Positions 36,867 to 47,011 are shown, counted from the stretch's first letter. The stretch: DNA of 64,000 bases from Zanthoxylum bungeanum (GCA_019454045.1 SKCR01006517.1:1-64000); one strand, 5' to 3'. Program-made: numbers and translations. The notes: generated from the sequence alone by a model not told the origin.

Positions 36867-37370
36867 CCTAACATTTTGCTAGTCCTCGAGCAAAACATAG
36901 AATAAAATAATATAAATATTTTTTTTTAAAAAAAATAAAATTTAACTAAGCCACTTTTGTAAGGATCATGGTTGCATTTAGCGTATGCAACAAGCCTTTA
37001 AACCCCTAGTGTCCCTAGTGGATGAGTTGTAGTCTCGTGAGGGTTTGCAGTAATGATACCCACAAACATCTTACAAAAGTAAAAAGATAGTAAAACTAAT
37101 GCACACAAAAGCAAAAAGACAAGATGTTTTCTTTCTTTCTAAATTACCAAATAAGTAAATTCTCCGATTATCTTTACCATTCTCCATATACACAGCCAAT
37201 AAAATATTAATCAACTCATTTTTACCCACAACAGTCACAAGTGTATTTGATAAGAGAGTAATATTTTTGTCCTAAAGTCTTATCAGAATTCACACCTTTT
37301 TGTAGTGATGGAATAATTTTTCGGAATTTTCAGATTTTTTTTCTATTTATATACAATATCTTCTGTATGT

Positions 37371-37590
37371 GTAGCGAGTGTTGGGTCGGTGGCTCCCATA
37401 CCAATTGGCTTTAGGGCACCAGGTGTTAAGACACCCCTACGAACTTAATAACTCAGACTGCAGATATATATTTTTGCAACATCCTTGATCCATGTAGCGA
37501 GTGTTGGGCTAGTGACTCATAAACCAGTTGGTTTTAGGGCACTAGGTGTTAAAACACCCCTACGGACTTAATTACTCGGATCTTAGACAT
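37371..37590. repeat. Tandem direct repeat, period 123 bp
   Basis: Two copies begin gtagcgagtgttggg(t/c) at 37371 and 37494. Each contains cca(g/a)ttgg(c/t)tttagggca(c), and ggtgttaa(g/a)acacccctacg, the latter with a small internal hairpin (ggtgtt...acacccc). Confidence 0.8.
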
Positions 37591-38017
37591 TTTTTTTTAC
37601 TCCATCACTTTTATGAGATGCTTCCTCCAATTAAACTAGAGTACTGAATATTACAAACTTTTCAATTACAGCTCATGTCCATATGTTACTATGCATATTG
37701 ATAATATCTGTCAACTAATCATATGAAGATCCATTTTATTCAATTTTATAGCAAATTTATAAATTAAATAATTCAAAATGAAATAAACAAAAATTAACTT
37801 GTTCTGAAAATAGGTTTGAAATACGTCTCAGGAGTGGAAACTACTTACACAGCTATCTCTTACCAATTTCACCTGAATAATCAAATTAAAACCACAAAAC
37901 ATAAAATATATTTTTTTTTTCTGATTTTTGTAAAATTTTTCAATTTTTTTTTTTTGTATTTTTTATAAAAATTTTGGAATAAAAATAACACAAAACAAGA
38001 TGCTATTAACTATTCCC

Positions 38018-38032
38018 CTCCTCCAAACCTAA
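38018..38032 (-). other. Second PPT-like tract in element C
   Basis: Minus strand tttggaggaggggaa is preceded by cattgaggacaatgtcttatt (38054-38034 region), the same context that precedes the real PPT of Athila-type elements. It lies between the LOG-like gene and the 3' non-coding region. Confidence 0.5.
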
Positions 38033-38199
38033 ATAAGACATTGTCCTCAATGTCTTCAACAATAGAAAAAGAGTTTAGAAGTTAGTACCTGGTTAGCTGG
38101 AAATCTACATGAAAATTAAAGGTTAAGATCCAGATTAATCCGACGCTTCTTACTACGATCATCCTCAGACCATTTAATCTTGGAAATGATAGGGTCAAT

Positions 38200-38769
38200 T
38201 TATGGTTCAAAGGCTAAGATTTGGTCAATTAGATCCGAGGTAGTTCTGGTAGTAAAAAAGAGTTCTTTCATAGGTTTTGTCACGAACCCATTTCTCCGGG
38301 CATCATGAAGAAATACACAAAGAAAATCATAAAATCCTTCAATGTTGTACAACCCAATCGGTTTCTGGAATATGTTCAGGTTCGCCGAAGATAGAACTAT
38401 AAAAATTTCCTCCAATGTACCCAAGCCACCTGATAAAGTAATAAAAGCATCAGCACAATTAGTCATTTCTACCAGTAGTTCAGACATATCTGGCATAATT
38501 AGTTCTTCTCCGTTTGATGGTCCGATAAGATTTACCTCCACCAAGGGTTTTGGGATGATTCCTAAGACTTGACTGCCTCCTTCTTGTACAGTCTTTGAAA
38601 TGATCCTTATAAGTCCAAGATTACCTCCGCCATATACTAAGTGCATATTTCTTTCAGCTATGTTTCGACCTGATTCCTGTGCTGTTTCTATGTATTGTGG
38701 TTTAATACCAACACCAGTACCGTAAAACACACAAATATTTTCAACTCATCTTCTTGAAGTGACTTCCAT
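38200..38769 (-). pseudogene. LOG-type (TIGR00730/'lysine decarboxylase'-fold) homologue in retroelement
   Basis: LOG proteins release active cytokinin bases from riboside monophosphates. From ATG 38769 the frame is 189 codons with one in-frame TGA at codon 8 (38748-38746); the 176 codons from GTG 38730 are uninterrupted. It starts ENICVFYGTGVG, with the Rossmann motif LVYGGGNLGL (about residues 44-53), GIIPK, DMSELLVEMTNCADAFIT and SGGLGTLEE (113-121). The last matches the family signature PGGxGTxxE except P to S. The Arg expected shortly before DAFI is Asn here, so activity is doubtful. Length fits a slightly short LOG (usually ~200-230). It sits between the viral-like ORF (39102-39569) and the LTR, on the coding strand of element C. 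A splice-acceptor-like cactcttttcag is at about 38833-38822. Homology is firm; capture by the element is inferred from position. Confidence 0.85.
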
Positions 38770-38810
38770 GTCTTACTCTAGATGTCTTAAAAAGTGCAAT
38801 GATGAGTTGA

Positions 38811-38835
38811 ATTTATAACTTCTGAAAAGAGTGAG
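38811..38835 (-). promoter_or_regulatory. Splice-acceptor-like site and TATA-like box before LOG ORF
   Basis: Minus strand reads ttttactcactcttttcag followed by aagttataaattc. The pyrimidine tract plus CAG looks like a 3' splice site about 50 nt before the ATG at 38769; TATAAAT (38817-38811) is an alternative promoter reading. Both are inferences from motif only. Confidence 0.3.
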
Positions 38836-39101
38836 TAAAATAATAGCACTAGTACCTGCCAAATGACAATTATTAGTTAAACAGTAAAATAAATCGTGAT
38901 AGTCAAAAAGGTTTGGATCCTGTCGGAGAAAATAAAAGAAAACACTAAAAAAAAATCACAATTATTAGGAAAAGACAAAGAGATATAATATGTACAAGAA
39001 AAGTAGCGGCTTGATTGACGTCTATGCATCATGGACAAGCTTCCCATCCAATTTTCTTATAAATTGGCAAACAGGGTTTTTTGGAGTTAGATTCCCAAGA
39101 C

Positions 39102-39569
39102 TTAACTGTTGTCTTTTTTTTGGAATTGTGTATATAACACACGAATTTCATGATACACATATCCACTGGGATACATCTCAAGAGTTTTAGATATGTCATC
39201 CAAAGACTCCCTACTCAAGCCATCCCTAATGAAATTAATCTTATCTTCGCGGTTATCAGACACAATTCCTAAATAACGACAACGAGTATCACAAAACAAG
39301 TGAGCACATTTATAGCATACACCCATTCTTTTGGCTCTTCTCTTTTTATCATAGGTACTTCTTCCTAAACCAGGCAAATGTGAAATAAAAATGTTAGAAG
39401 ACTCACCCGCCAATCAAACCCGTGCTTCAATAGTCCAACAAATGTCAGTAGGAATAACTTTGATCATCAGTAGTCTCATCCGTTCTAAGCGAGCTTTGTA
39501 GATTTTCATCAGAGATTTTTGAGGGAGATTAGGAAAATATTTGTGAAGAATTGTGAGAGTTTCTTCCAT
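39102..39569 (-). pseudogene. Carlavirus-type cysteine-rich nucleic-acid-binding protein-like ORF
   Basis: From ATG 39569 there are 51 codons, one in-frame TGA (39416-39414), then 103 codons in the same frame to 39102. Just after the stop lies GRSTYDKKRRAKR, then a Cys cluster C-x2-C-x4-C-x3-C (codons at about 39317-39279) and a segment GIVSDN...INFIRDG. A 'TDIC' phrase comes before the stop. This order (DIC segment, GRS-Y plus basic Arg/Lys block, Cys cluster) is what I know from carlavirus cysteine-rich proteins (Pfam Carla_C4), which bind nucleic acid and act in silencing suppression. The Cys spacing differs from the viral one and both ends are longer, so the domain may be altered or inactive. 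It lies directly after integrase, in env position, preceded by a splice-acceptor-like site. What else it could be: an unrelated small zinc-finger protein. Confidence 0.5.
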
Positions 39570-39585
39570 CTTGAAATGACTTAAC

Positions 39586-39602
39586 CTGCAAAAATTAAAC
39601 AC
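39586..39602 (-). promoter_or_regulatory. Splice-acceptor-like site before viral-like ORF
   Basis: Minus strand gtttaatttttgcag|gttaag, a T-rich tract with GCAG, 17 nt before the ATG at 39569. It would allow a spliced subgenomic mRNA like that of env genes. Motif-based only. Confidence 0.35.
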
Positions 39603-39619
39603 ACCAAATTAAATCACAC

Positions 39620-40297
39620 CAAATCACAATATATACATAAATTGCATGGGTTGCCTCCCAACTAGCGCTAAGTTTAATCGTCGTCAGCTAGACGTGACTG
39701 CCCGAACGTTTTGCTGGATATAAAAATGTGACACTTTCTTTTTTTCACTCAAATGATTCTCCCCAGTATTACTTGACACACTGACTATTAACCTTGAATG
39801 TTTCATTGGTGTTGGGATCCAGTAACTCAACAGCTCCATATGGTAAAACCTGAGTGATCACAAATGGACCTGACCACCTTGATTTCATCTCTCTAGGGAA
39901 AAGTTTCAATCTCGATTTGTACAACAACACCTACTGCCTTGGTTCCAACTATTTGCACACTATTTTTTGGTCATGCCATTTTTTGGTCTTTTCTTTATAC
40001 AATCTGGCATTCTCATAAGCCTGTAGGTGAAATTCCTCCAATTCATTGAGTTGGTGAAGTCTTTTCTCTCCTGCAGCTTGTGGATCAAGATTCAACTTCT
40101 TTAGTGCCCAGTACGCCTTGTGTTCAAGCTCAACTGGCAGATGGCATGCTTTCCCAAACACCAATTGATATGGGGACATACCAATGGGTGTCTTTTAAGC
40201 TGTTCGGTAGGCCCATAATGCATCATCGAGTTTTATAGAACATTCCCTCCTTATATATCCAACAGTTCTCTCCAATTTTCTTTTGATTTCCCTGTTT
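39620..40297 (-). pseudogene. pol: Element C integrase, C-terminal part
   Basis: Minus strand reads [12 protein letters not shown]...[19 protein letters not shown] then an open 76-codon segment (39949-40179) [32 protein letters not shown]...[14 protein letters not shown], followed in shifted frames by SRLKLFPREMKSRWSGPF and YGAVELLDPNTNETFKVN. These are the end of the Athila integrase core and its C-terminal domain. Separated from the core by the solo LTR at 40303-42206. Stops at about 40197 and further down. Confidence 0.9.
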
Positions 40298-40763
40298 GAA
40301 ACTGTAGGCACTGCATTTTTACATAAGACCCAATGATGAGCCTCATATGGAGGCACTACCCTTTAAGTTGCGGAAGCCATGGGAAACGGACGTCGGAAGG
40401 GAAAAATCAATATCTTGTTGGACTTAATTCGTTGCTTAGCCTCGGGTTCACTCGTTGGACCTCTGTTTTAAAATTTATCCTTGGCCCAAAACCCTCGTAA
40501 TCTACACCAAGCCCACACACCACCAAGCCACATGCCCAAGGCCATTCAATCCTATCCAAAAAATATCAACACATTAAACACATGTTAAAATCTAAATAAA
40601 TTGCCTTCATAATTCAATCAAATCCCATAAATCCCTTTCCTAAATTAAATCAAATCATCTTCCTAATTGAATGGATCTTTTCCTTATGACACACTAATTA
40701 AAAGATATCCTCTATAATTGCATGATTTTTCCTTCCCGTACGAGGAAAGCCCTAACCCTCTCC

Positions 40764-40770
40764 TATAAAA
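40764..40770 (+). promoter_or_regulatory. TATA box of solo LTR
   Basis: tcctataaaaagaga is a good plant TATA context, placed 461 bp into the LTR. It suggests the LTR's transcription direction is +, opposite to element C. Confidence 0.5.
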
Positions 40771-41860
40771 AGAGACAGAAACCCAACCTTGAGACCGCTA
40801 GACATTCACGCCCAAAGCAACGAAGGGTAGCCTCCCCATTGCCGTGAAAAGAGATCCCCATTAGCCATCCCCTGTCGTGAAAACACCCATCCAACAGCCC
40901 TCATTCACACCAAACAGCAACCAAGCCCTATCCCTAATTGACACAAAACCAACCCATAAACTCACCCTCAATCACTGAAACATTCCACCCCAAAAACCCC
41001 CATTAATCGCAAAAACTACAGCCCTATATAACCCATTTATTACTATGAAATATAGCCAAAACACCATCCCTATATTGCCACAAAATACTACCAAAAACCC
41101 CCTTCAAGACCGCACAAACTGCATCCCGAAACCCACAAACTACCCTGCAAAACTGCACTCAAAATCGTAAACCAGTCCCCCCAAAAAACTATACCCAAAA
41201 CCGCAAGCCAATCTACCAAAAACTACAGCCAAAACCGCAAAACAGTCACCAAAACAACGACCAGAAAACCACAGCAAAACAGAGAGAACAGCAGCCCAAA
41301 ACAGTGAAACAGTGAAGGAAAATGTTGAACCAGCGAATCGGAGGAGTTGTGGAGCATTAACCCTTCCGACGGCAGCATAAGACACTTCCAAGAGGCGACT
41401 TAAAAGGTAAAACCTGAGGGCACCTTTTTATTTATTTTCATTCATCTTTTCAGTTATTATTATTTCTTCGTATGCTTCTTGTTGGGTTGTGTATGCTTGT
41501 TGTGTGGATGAATGATCTTGTGCTATCTCTCATGGTATATTGGATGGAAACCCAGACGTAAATTTCGTAGCCGAATTCGAATGGATGGTAGTGCGGTCTG
41601 TACTTAGGAAACAACTCCACGTACTACTTAAGAAACGCACATATTTCATTTTGTCTAATCTTTTGTTTATCTATTATTTACTAGAAATATCACGTTATTT
41701 CCATGCATGATTTAGTTATTTCCTTCACGTTAGAAATTTGATTATCTCTCTTTAATATTTATGGGTAGACAATTATTTATTTATATTTTTGTGATTTATC
41801 GATTTAAAGTATTCGTGAGATTGTGTGCTTACCGTTATTCCGACTTACTTTTATGTATGA

Positions 41861-41952
41861 AAACTTAGATATAGGTTGTATGCAAACATAAATATAGGTT
41901 GTATGCTAACTTAGATATAGGTTGTATGCAAACTTAGATATATGTTATTCTT
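41861..41952. repeat. Four tandem 23-bp repeats
   Basis: The unit (a/t)aacttagatataggttgtatgc is repeated at 41861, 41884, 41907 and 41930 (last copy diverging), inside the solo LTR. Confidence 0.85.
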
Positions 41953-42206
41953 GTGTATGTATGTTGCGTAGACTTGGTTATATTATTGCATAAATCCGTT
42001 CATTACAAGTGGCATAAGTAAGGGACCATTATGAACCCAACGATTTGAGGTCTTCCCTTACGAGGGGTGAGTGCGGCCTTAAATCATTTCCCAGTTCACA
42101 CTGGGTGGTGACTACATTATTCTCCGGTTTAGTCCCCCGCGGGCTACTCCATACTCCTAACCGGGCCGATAGCCTAGAACAGCGTCGCTGATTTCTGTGT
42201 CCTACA

Positions 42207-42740
42207 GAAACTTCAACCCGTCCATTTGACTGTGGATGGAAAGTAGTGGCAACCTTGTGAGTAACTTCGTATTTGGATAGAAGTGCATCAAAATATCTAT
42301 TGCAGAAATGTGTGCCACCATCACTGATAATTGCACGAGGTGTTCCGAATCGAGTGAAAATGTGCTTTTTAAGGAATTTGATCACCACTTTTGAATCATT
42401 GGATGGTAGTGCAATTGCTTCAACCCATTTGGAGACGTAGTCTAAGCAACCAGGATGTACAGGTTTGGAAATGATGGCACAAAGGGTCCCATAAAATCAA
42501 TACCCCACACATCGAATATCTCCACTTCCAAAATATTTTACAGTGGTCCTTCATTTCTCTTCGAAATATTTCCCGTTCTCTGGCACCTGTCACATTGAAG
42601 AACAAAAAAATAAGCATCTTTAAAATGAGTGGGCCAGAACAAACCTGACTGTAGGACTTTTGCTACAGTTTTGTTTCTGCTGAAGTGTCCGTTATATGGT
42701 GATGAATGACAGTGCTACAAAACACTGTTGACCTCCTCTT
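42207..42740 (-). pseudogene. pol: Element C integrase, zinc-binding and core part
   Basis: Minus strand core: VIKFLKKHIFTRFGTPRAIISDGGTHFCN...LLSKYEVTHKVATTFHPQSNGRVEVS (second catalytic Asp in SDGG; the Glu position would be the E of VEVS/SNGRVE). It is cut by the solo LTR. Upstream, frames at 42420-42740 hold the KNVWDIDFMGPF-type first Asp region and the CxxC zinc part. Stops break the frame near 42470 and 42600. Confidence 0.85.
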
Positions 42741-43400
42741 GTGGAACGCACCGTCTCAGTAATTGATCAGCACATCGTTTGAACAGATATGGTTCATCCC
42801 AAACATAATACTTGACTTCTTTGAAGAACTTCTTTTGTTGCTGAGTTGTCCATTCCAACGACCATTTTCCAGACACAATGTAGTTGACATAGTCAGCATA
42901 TCAAGGGACTTCCTATTGTTTTATGGCAAACAACTGTTCATCTGGAAAAGTTTCTTTAATTGACAGTTCTTTGCCTACTGTTTCTCCATTCTCGAGCCTC
43001 GATAGATGATCTACCACTTGGTTTTCTGTCTCTTTCCTATCTCAAATATCCACATCGAATTCTTGTAGAAAAAGTATCTAACGGATCAATCTAGGTTTAG
43101 CATCTTTCTTCATGATCAGATATTTGATTACTGAATGATCTGTGTAGACCACCACTTTGGGACCTAGCAGATAAGAGCGTAATTTTTCAAAAGCGAACAC
43201 AACTGCTTGCAACTCTTTTTCAGTGGTTTTGTAGTTGAGTTGAGCTTCATTCAAAGTTCTGCTGGAATAATAAATTGTGTTGAAAATTTTTACTTTGCAT
43301 TGTCCTAAAACCGTACCTACAGTAAAATCACTAGCATCACACATCACCTCAAATAGAATGGTCCAGTCTGGTGATACTATGATAGGGGCAGAGACCAACT
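42741..43400 (-). pseudogene. pol: Element C RNase H
   Basis: A 106-codon frame at 43078-43398: [96 protein letters not shown]. The CDAS and TEKEL catalytic regions are intact here, the best preserved RNase H in the window. It then loses frame towards integrase. Confidence 0.9.
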
Positions 43401-43401
43401 T

Positions 43402-44721
43402 CTATTTTAAGATATCAAAAGCTTCTTGGAATTCTTTGGTGAAGTCGAAAGGAACATCCTTCTCCAGAAGATTGCAAAGAGGTTTTGCAATCTTGGAAAA
43501 GCCTTTGATAAATCTCCTGTAAAATCCTACGTGTCCAAGAAAACTCTGAATCCCTTTGACAGATGTAGGTGGAGGTAAATTTTCAATTGTCTCGATCTTT
43601 GCTTTATCTACCTTGATTCCTTTTGTGAGATTCGATGTCCAAGAACAATTCCTTCTTGCACCATGAAGTGGCATTTCTCCCAGTTGAGTACCAGGTTTGT
43701 ATCTTCGCACCTTTGTAACACCTGTTCCAGATTTTACAGGCAGTGGCCAAAAGAGTCTCCAAACACAGAGAAGTCATCCATGAATACCTCCATACTCTGT
43801 TCCAATATATCTGATATGATGGCCATCATACAACTCTGAAATTTGGCTGGGGCATTACATAATCCAATGGCATCCTGCGGAAAGCAAAAGTACCATAGAG
43901 ACATGTAAATGTCATTTTCTCCTGATCTTTTGGGGTGTTAGCAATATGATTATACCCTGAATATCCGTCCAAAAAGTAATAGTAATCATGTCCCGCTAGT
44001 CTGTCCAGCATTTGATCAATGAAAGGAAGCGGAAAATAGTCATTCCTTGTTGCTTTGTTCAGCTTCCGATAGTCCATACATACTCTCCATCTAGTCACCG
44101 TTCTTGTTGGAATCAGTTCGTTTTTTTCATTGCTGACCACAGTAATTCCTCCTTTCTTCGGCATACACTGCATAGGACTCACCCAACTGCAATATGAGAT
44201 GGGGTAAATGATGCCAGTATCCAACCATTTGATGATTCTTCTTCTTTACGACTTACTTTATGATTGGATTGAGTCTCTGTTGATGCAGGCATACACTGCA
44301 TAGGACTCACCCAACTACAATATGAGATGGGGTAAATGATGCCAGTATCCAACCATTTGATGATTTCTTTCTTTACGACTTTCTTACAAAATGATGGACT
44401 AATACCTCGAATGTCTGTCATAGTCCAGCCAATGGCTTTTTTATGTTCTCCTAACACTCTTAGTAACTTTTCTTCATGCTCCAATGTTAGAGATGAAGAA
44501 ATAATAAGAGGTAATTCAGAAGAGTTTCCAAGAAATGCATACCTAAGATGACTCGGAAGTAATTTCAGCTCCAATTGCGGTGCTTCTTCTATCGAAGGCT
44601 TGATTTGATCTTTCTTCGGGTGTTCCAGATATTCAACTGGTGTTTTCGTTTTGAAACGAAATGGCTTGTCAATATAGTTGATACATTCCATAATTTCAGC
44701 ATCTAACTCGCTATTTGTCAT
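43402..44721 (-). pseudogene. pol: Element C reverse transcriptase
   Basis: RT in several frames. The N-terminal part at 44179-44721 includes AIGWTMTDIRGISPSFCKK and VVKKEIIKWLDTGIIYPISYCSWVSPMQCMP. The frame at 43826-44224 has GGITVVSNEKNELIPTRTVTRWRVCMDYRKLNKATRNDYFPLPFIDQMLDRLAGHDYYYFLDGYSGYNHIA. The active site FMDD is intact at 43784-43773, and the thumb/connection GHVGFYRRFIKGFSKIAKPLCNLLEKD is at 43402-43710. A tandem duplication with period 128 (44161-44375) repeats the start of RT and breaks the protein. Confidence 0.9.
44161..44375. repeat. Tandem duplication in RT, period 128 bp
   Basis: The block gcatacactgcataggactcacccaact...ccaaccatttgatgatt occurs at 44161 and again at 44289, nearly identical. 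It duplicates codons of the RT N-terminus, so it arose after insertion of element C. Confidence 0.85.
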
Positions 44722-45410
44722 GTTGGTGATGCAAGCTTCAAGTTTGTCCGTGGGAATTGTATTAGTATCCAGGATGATACTATCAACAATATCAATTCTG
44801 AAACATTCTTCCTCCTTTTTTCACTCAGGAATTTCATGGCTTTGAAAACATTGAAAGTAACTTCTTGGTCCTGAACTATAATGGTTAATTCTCCTTTTTG
44901 TACATCAATCACAGTTTGACCTGTTGCCAAGAATGGTCTCCCAAGGATGATAGACACATCTTTGTCTTCTTCCATGTCAAGGATAATGAAATCTGCTGGG
45001 AGAATGAGTTTGACAACTTTGACCAGCACATCTTCAACGACTCCTCTCGGAAATGCGAGCGTTCGATTAATAAGTTGTAGTGAGACTGAGTATGTATTGC
45101 TTCTCCAATTTACAGTTTCCTGTAATTAGAAAAAGGAATTAAATTAACACTTACACCTAAATCACATAAAACCTTACCGATGTAATGTTCTCCAATAGTG
45201 CACAGGACTGTGAAACTGCCAGGATCTTTCAATTTTGGGGGAAGTTTCCTCTGAATGATGGCGCTGCATTCTTCTGATAATGCTACTGTTTCGTAATCTC
45301 CCAATCTCCATTTTTGTGAAAGAATCTCTTTTATGAATTTGACATAGCTGGGTATTTCTTCTAACGCTTCTGCGAATGAGATGTTGATATGCAGCTTTTT
45401 GAACACCTCT
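44718..45410 (-). pseudogene. pol: Element C protease
   Basis: Frames at 45110-45406 (LHINISFAEALEEIPSYVKFIKEIL, SAIIQRKLPPKLKDPGSFTVLCTIG, KVLCDLGVSVNLIPFSNYRKL) and 44718-45029 (LVKVVKLILPADFIILDMEEDKDVSIILGRPFLATGQTVIDVQKGELTI). This is the Athila retropepsin; the catalytic D-x-G is kept (CDLG). A deletion or frameshift lies between 45030 and 45110, where the QLADRSL... block should be. Confidence 0.9.
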
Positions 45411-46902
45411 ATGAATCGAGCAAATTGTTTGTCCAGTTTGTTTTTCTAAATACGTTGTGGAAAAGGTGGAGGTGGAGTGATCTGTTCTTTTTATTTTTCC
45501 TTTGCTTCTTTTTCTTCCATCTGTGGAACTTCTTCAATAGTTGCCTTGATTCCAACATCTTTGTTGATTTCAGTACTGCTTTTCAAGGTTATGGCTTTAC
45601 ATTGCTCATTCCCTCAGTTCCTTGGATTTGACTCTATGTTGCTGGGAAGATTTCCTGGTGGTCTGTAACTCTGAGCAATGGCTAGTTGTCCAATCTGATT
45701 CTCCAGTGCTTTGATAGAAGCTGATTGGTTTTGAAACATAGCTTTATATTTTTTTAACTGAGCTAGCACTTCTGCCATTACTTGTTCTTTTCCATGCTCC
45801 TGGCCTTTTTTCTGTTGCTGGAATCCAGGTGGTGGATAGTTCTTTTGCCCTGAATTGTTGCTCCACGAAAAATTGGGATGATTCCTACACCTTGGGTTGT
45901 AGGTGTTTGAATATGGATTGTTCCCCCGTCTATTGAAATTATTGACAAAATTCACTGTCTCTTCAAGTTGGTTTGGCTCTGATGCTCCTCCAAAAGATGA
46001 ACTTGTGGCTCTAATATTGTATTGCGTGCTGAGAGTCTCCATGTATTTGCATATCTGATCTAACTTGGCATTAACTGCTGTATTTGCTCCAATTTCATAA
46101 ATTCCTGTAATTCTTTGAATCATGCTCCTTTTGTTGGCCACAAGGAATTGTTGTTGGCCATTTCTTCTATTAGATCCCAGGCTTGATCTTCTCATTTTGC
46201 CATCAAAGTTCCTCCATCAGCAGCATCAATTGTGGTTCTCATCAATCCAGAAAGTCCATTATAGAAAGTTTGGATTTGAAGCTATTTTGGAATCTCATGG
46301 TGTGGATATTTCTGGAGCAAATCTTTATACCTTTCCCAAGCTTCATAAAGAGTTTCTGAATCTTGTTGTATAAAGGATGTGATGTCATTCCTCAGTTTTG
46401 CAGTTCTGGCAGGTGGAAAGTACTTTGCAATGAATTTGGTGGCTAGAGTGTTCCAAGTGGTGATGGAACCTGCTAGTAGTGAATGTAGCCAAGCCTTTGC
46501 TCTATCTTTCAAGGAATATGGAAAAACTCACAATCTCATTGCTTCTTCAGGTCCTTGGTTGTAATTGAAAGTGCCTCAAACTTCCAGGAAGTTGCTGATG
46601 TGGGCATTAGGATCTTCAATTGCATTTCCTCCAAACTTAACTAACTGTTGAATCATTCGAATGTAAGTTTTGATGTCACCCGTATTTACTGGTAAGGGAG
46701 GAACTACAATATAGGAAATGAGGCCATCTACCACCAGAATGGTTCTGTCTCGAATAAGAATTGGTGGTGCAACCTCCAAAGGTTCACGTTCCATCTTAAC
46801 AATTACTTCTTGGCCTTATCGCCTTTCCCTTCTTAACTGTCTGATAGTTCTTTCAATCTTTAGGTCAAACGGATGGATTTCAAAGCTTCTGGTTCGTCTC
46901 AT
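45411..46902 (-). pseudogene. gag: Element C gag
   Basis: The start ATG at 46902 is in the same context as in Athila-1 (gttctcagacactacatgag). The pieces are 46576-46794 (REPLEVAPPILIRDRTI...FGGNAIEDPNAHISNFLEV), 46282-46512 (MKDRAKAWLHSLLAGSITTWNTLATKFIAKYFPPARTAKLRNDITSF) and 45614-46195 (gag C-terminal, Asn/Gln-rich, NYPPPGFQQQKKG). It has the capsid core motif of plant gypsy gag. Frames are broken by a few stops and indels, so it is the least decayed gag here but not functional. Confidence 0.9.
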
Positions 46903-47011
46903 GTAGTGTCTGAGAACCTGAAACACAAGAAAATAAAAACAAAAAGTAAAAAGAAAATTAGATACATGTAAAGGTATCTAACCCCAAAATTAATAGCGAA
47001 AGATAAATAAA

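Larger units (their letters stand above)
36867..38199 (-). other. 3' non-coding region of element C
   Basis: No protein-like frame. It holds a direct repeat of about 100 bp with period 123 (37371-37590), several T or A runs (36918-36940, 37905-37960) and a second PPT-like tract at 38018-38032. The block at 36960-37080 is typical of the region before the PPT in plant Athila-type elements. Confidence 0.6.
40303..42206 (+). mobile_element. Solo LTR inserted in element C integrase
   Basis: Starts tgtaggcactgc, ends tgtcctaca (6-bp terminal inverted repeats TGTAGG/CCTACA), 1904 bp, with perfect 5-bp target duplication gaaac (40298-40302 and 42207-42211). The integrase reading frame is continuous across it if one duplication is removed. 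There is a TATA box (40764-40770) in + orientation and no coding region. It is the remnant of a retroelement after LTR-LTR recombination; the lineage is not recognised. Confidence 0.9.

Noticed and set aside
41140..41391. 83-codon minus-strand frame rich in Gly, Val, Phe and Ala
   Set aside because: It lies in the solo LTR opposite an AAAACC-rich stretch; the residues mirror the repeat composition and no start context or homology is visible.
41861..41952. The four 23-bp repeats as a CRISPR-like array
   Set aside because: They are directly adjacent without spacers, in plant nuclear DNA inside an LTR, so they are a simple tandem repeat.
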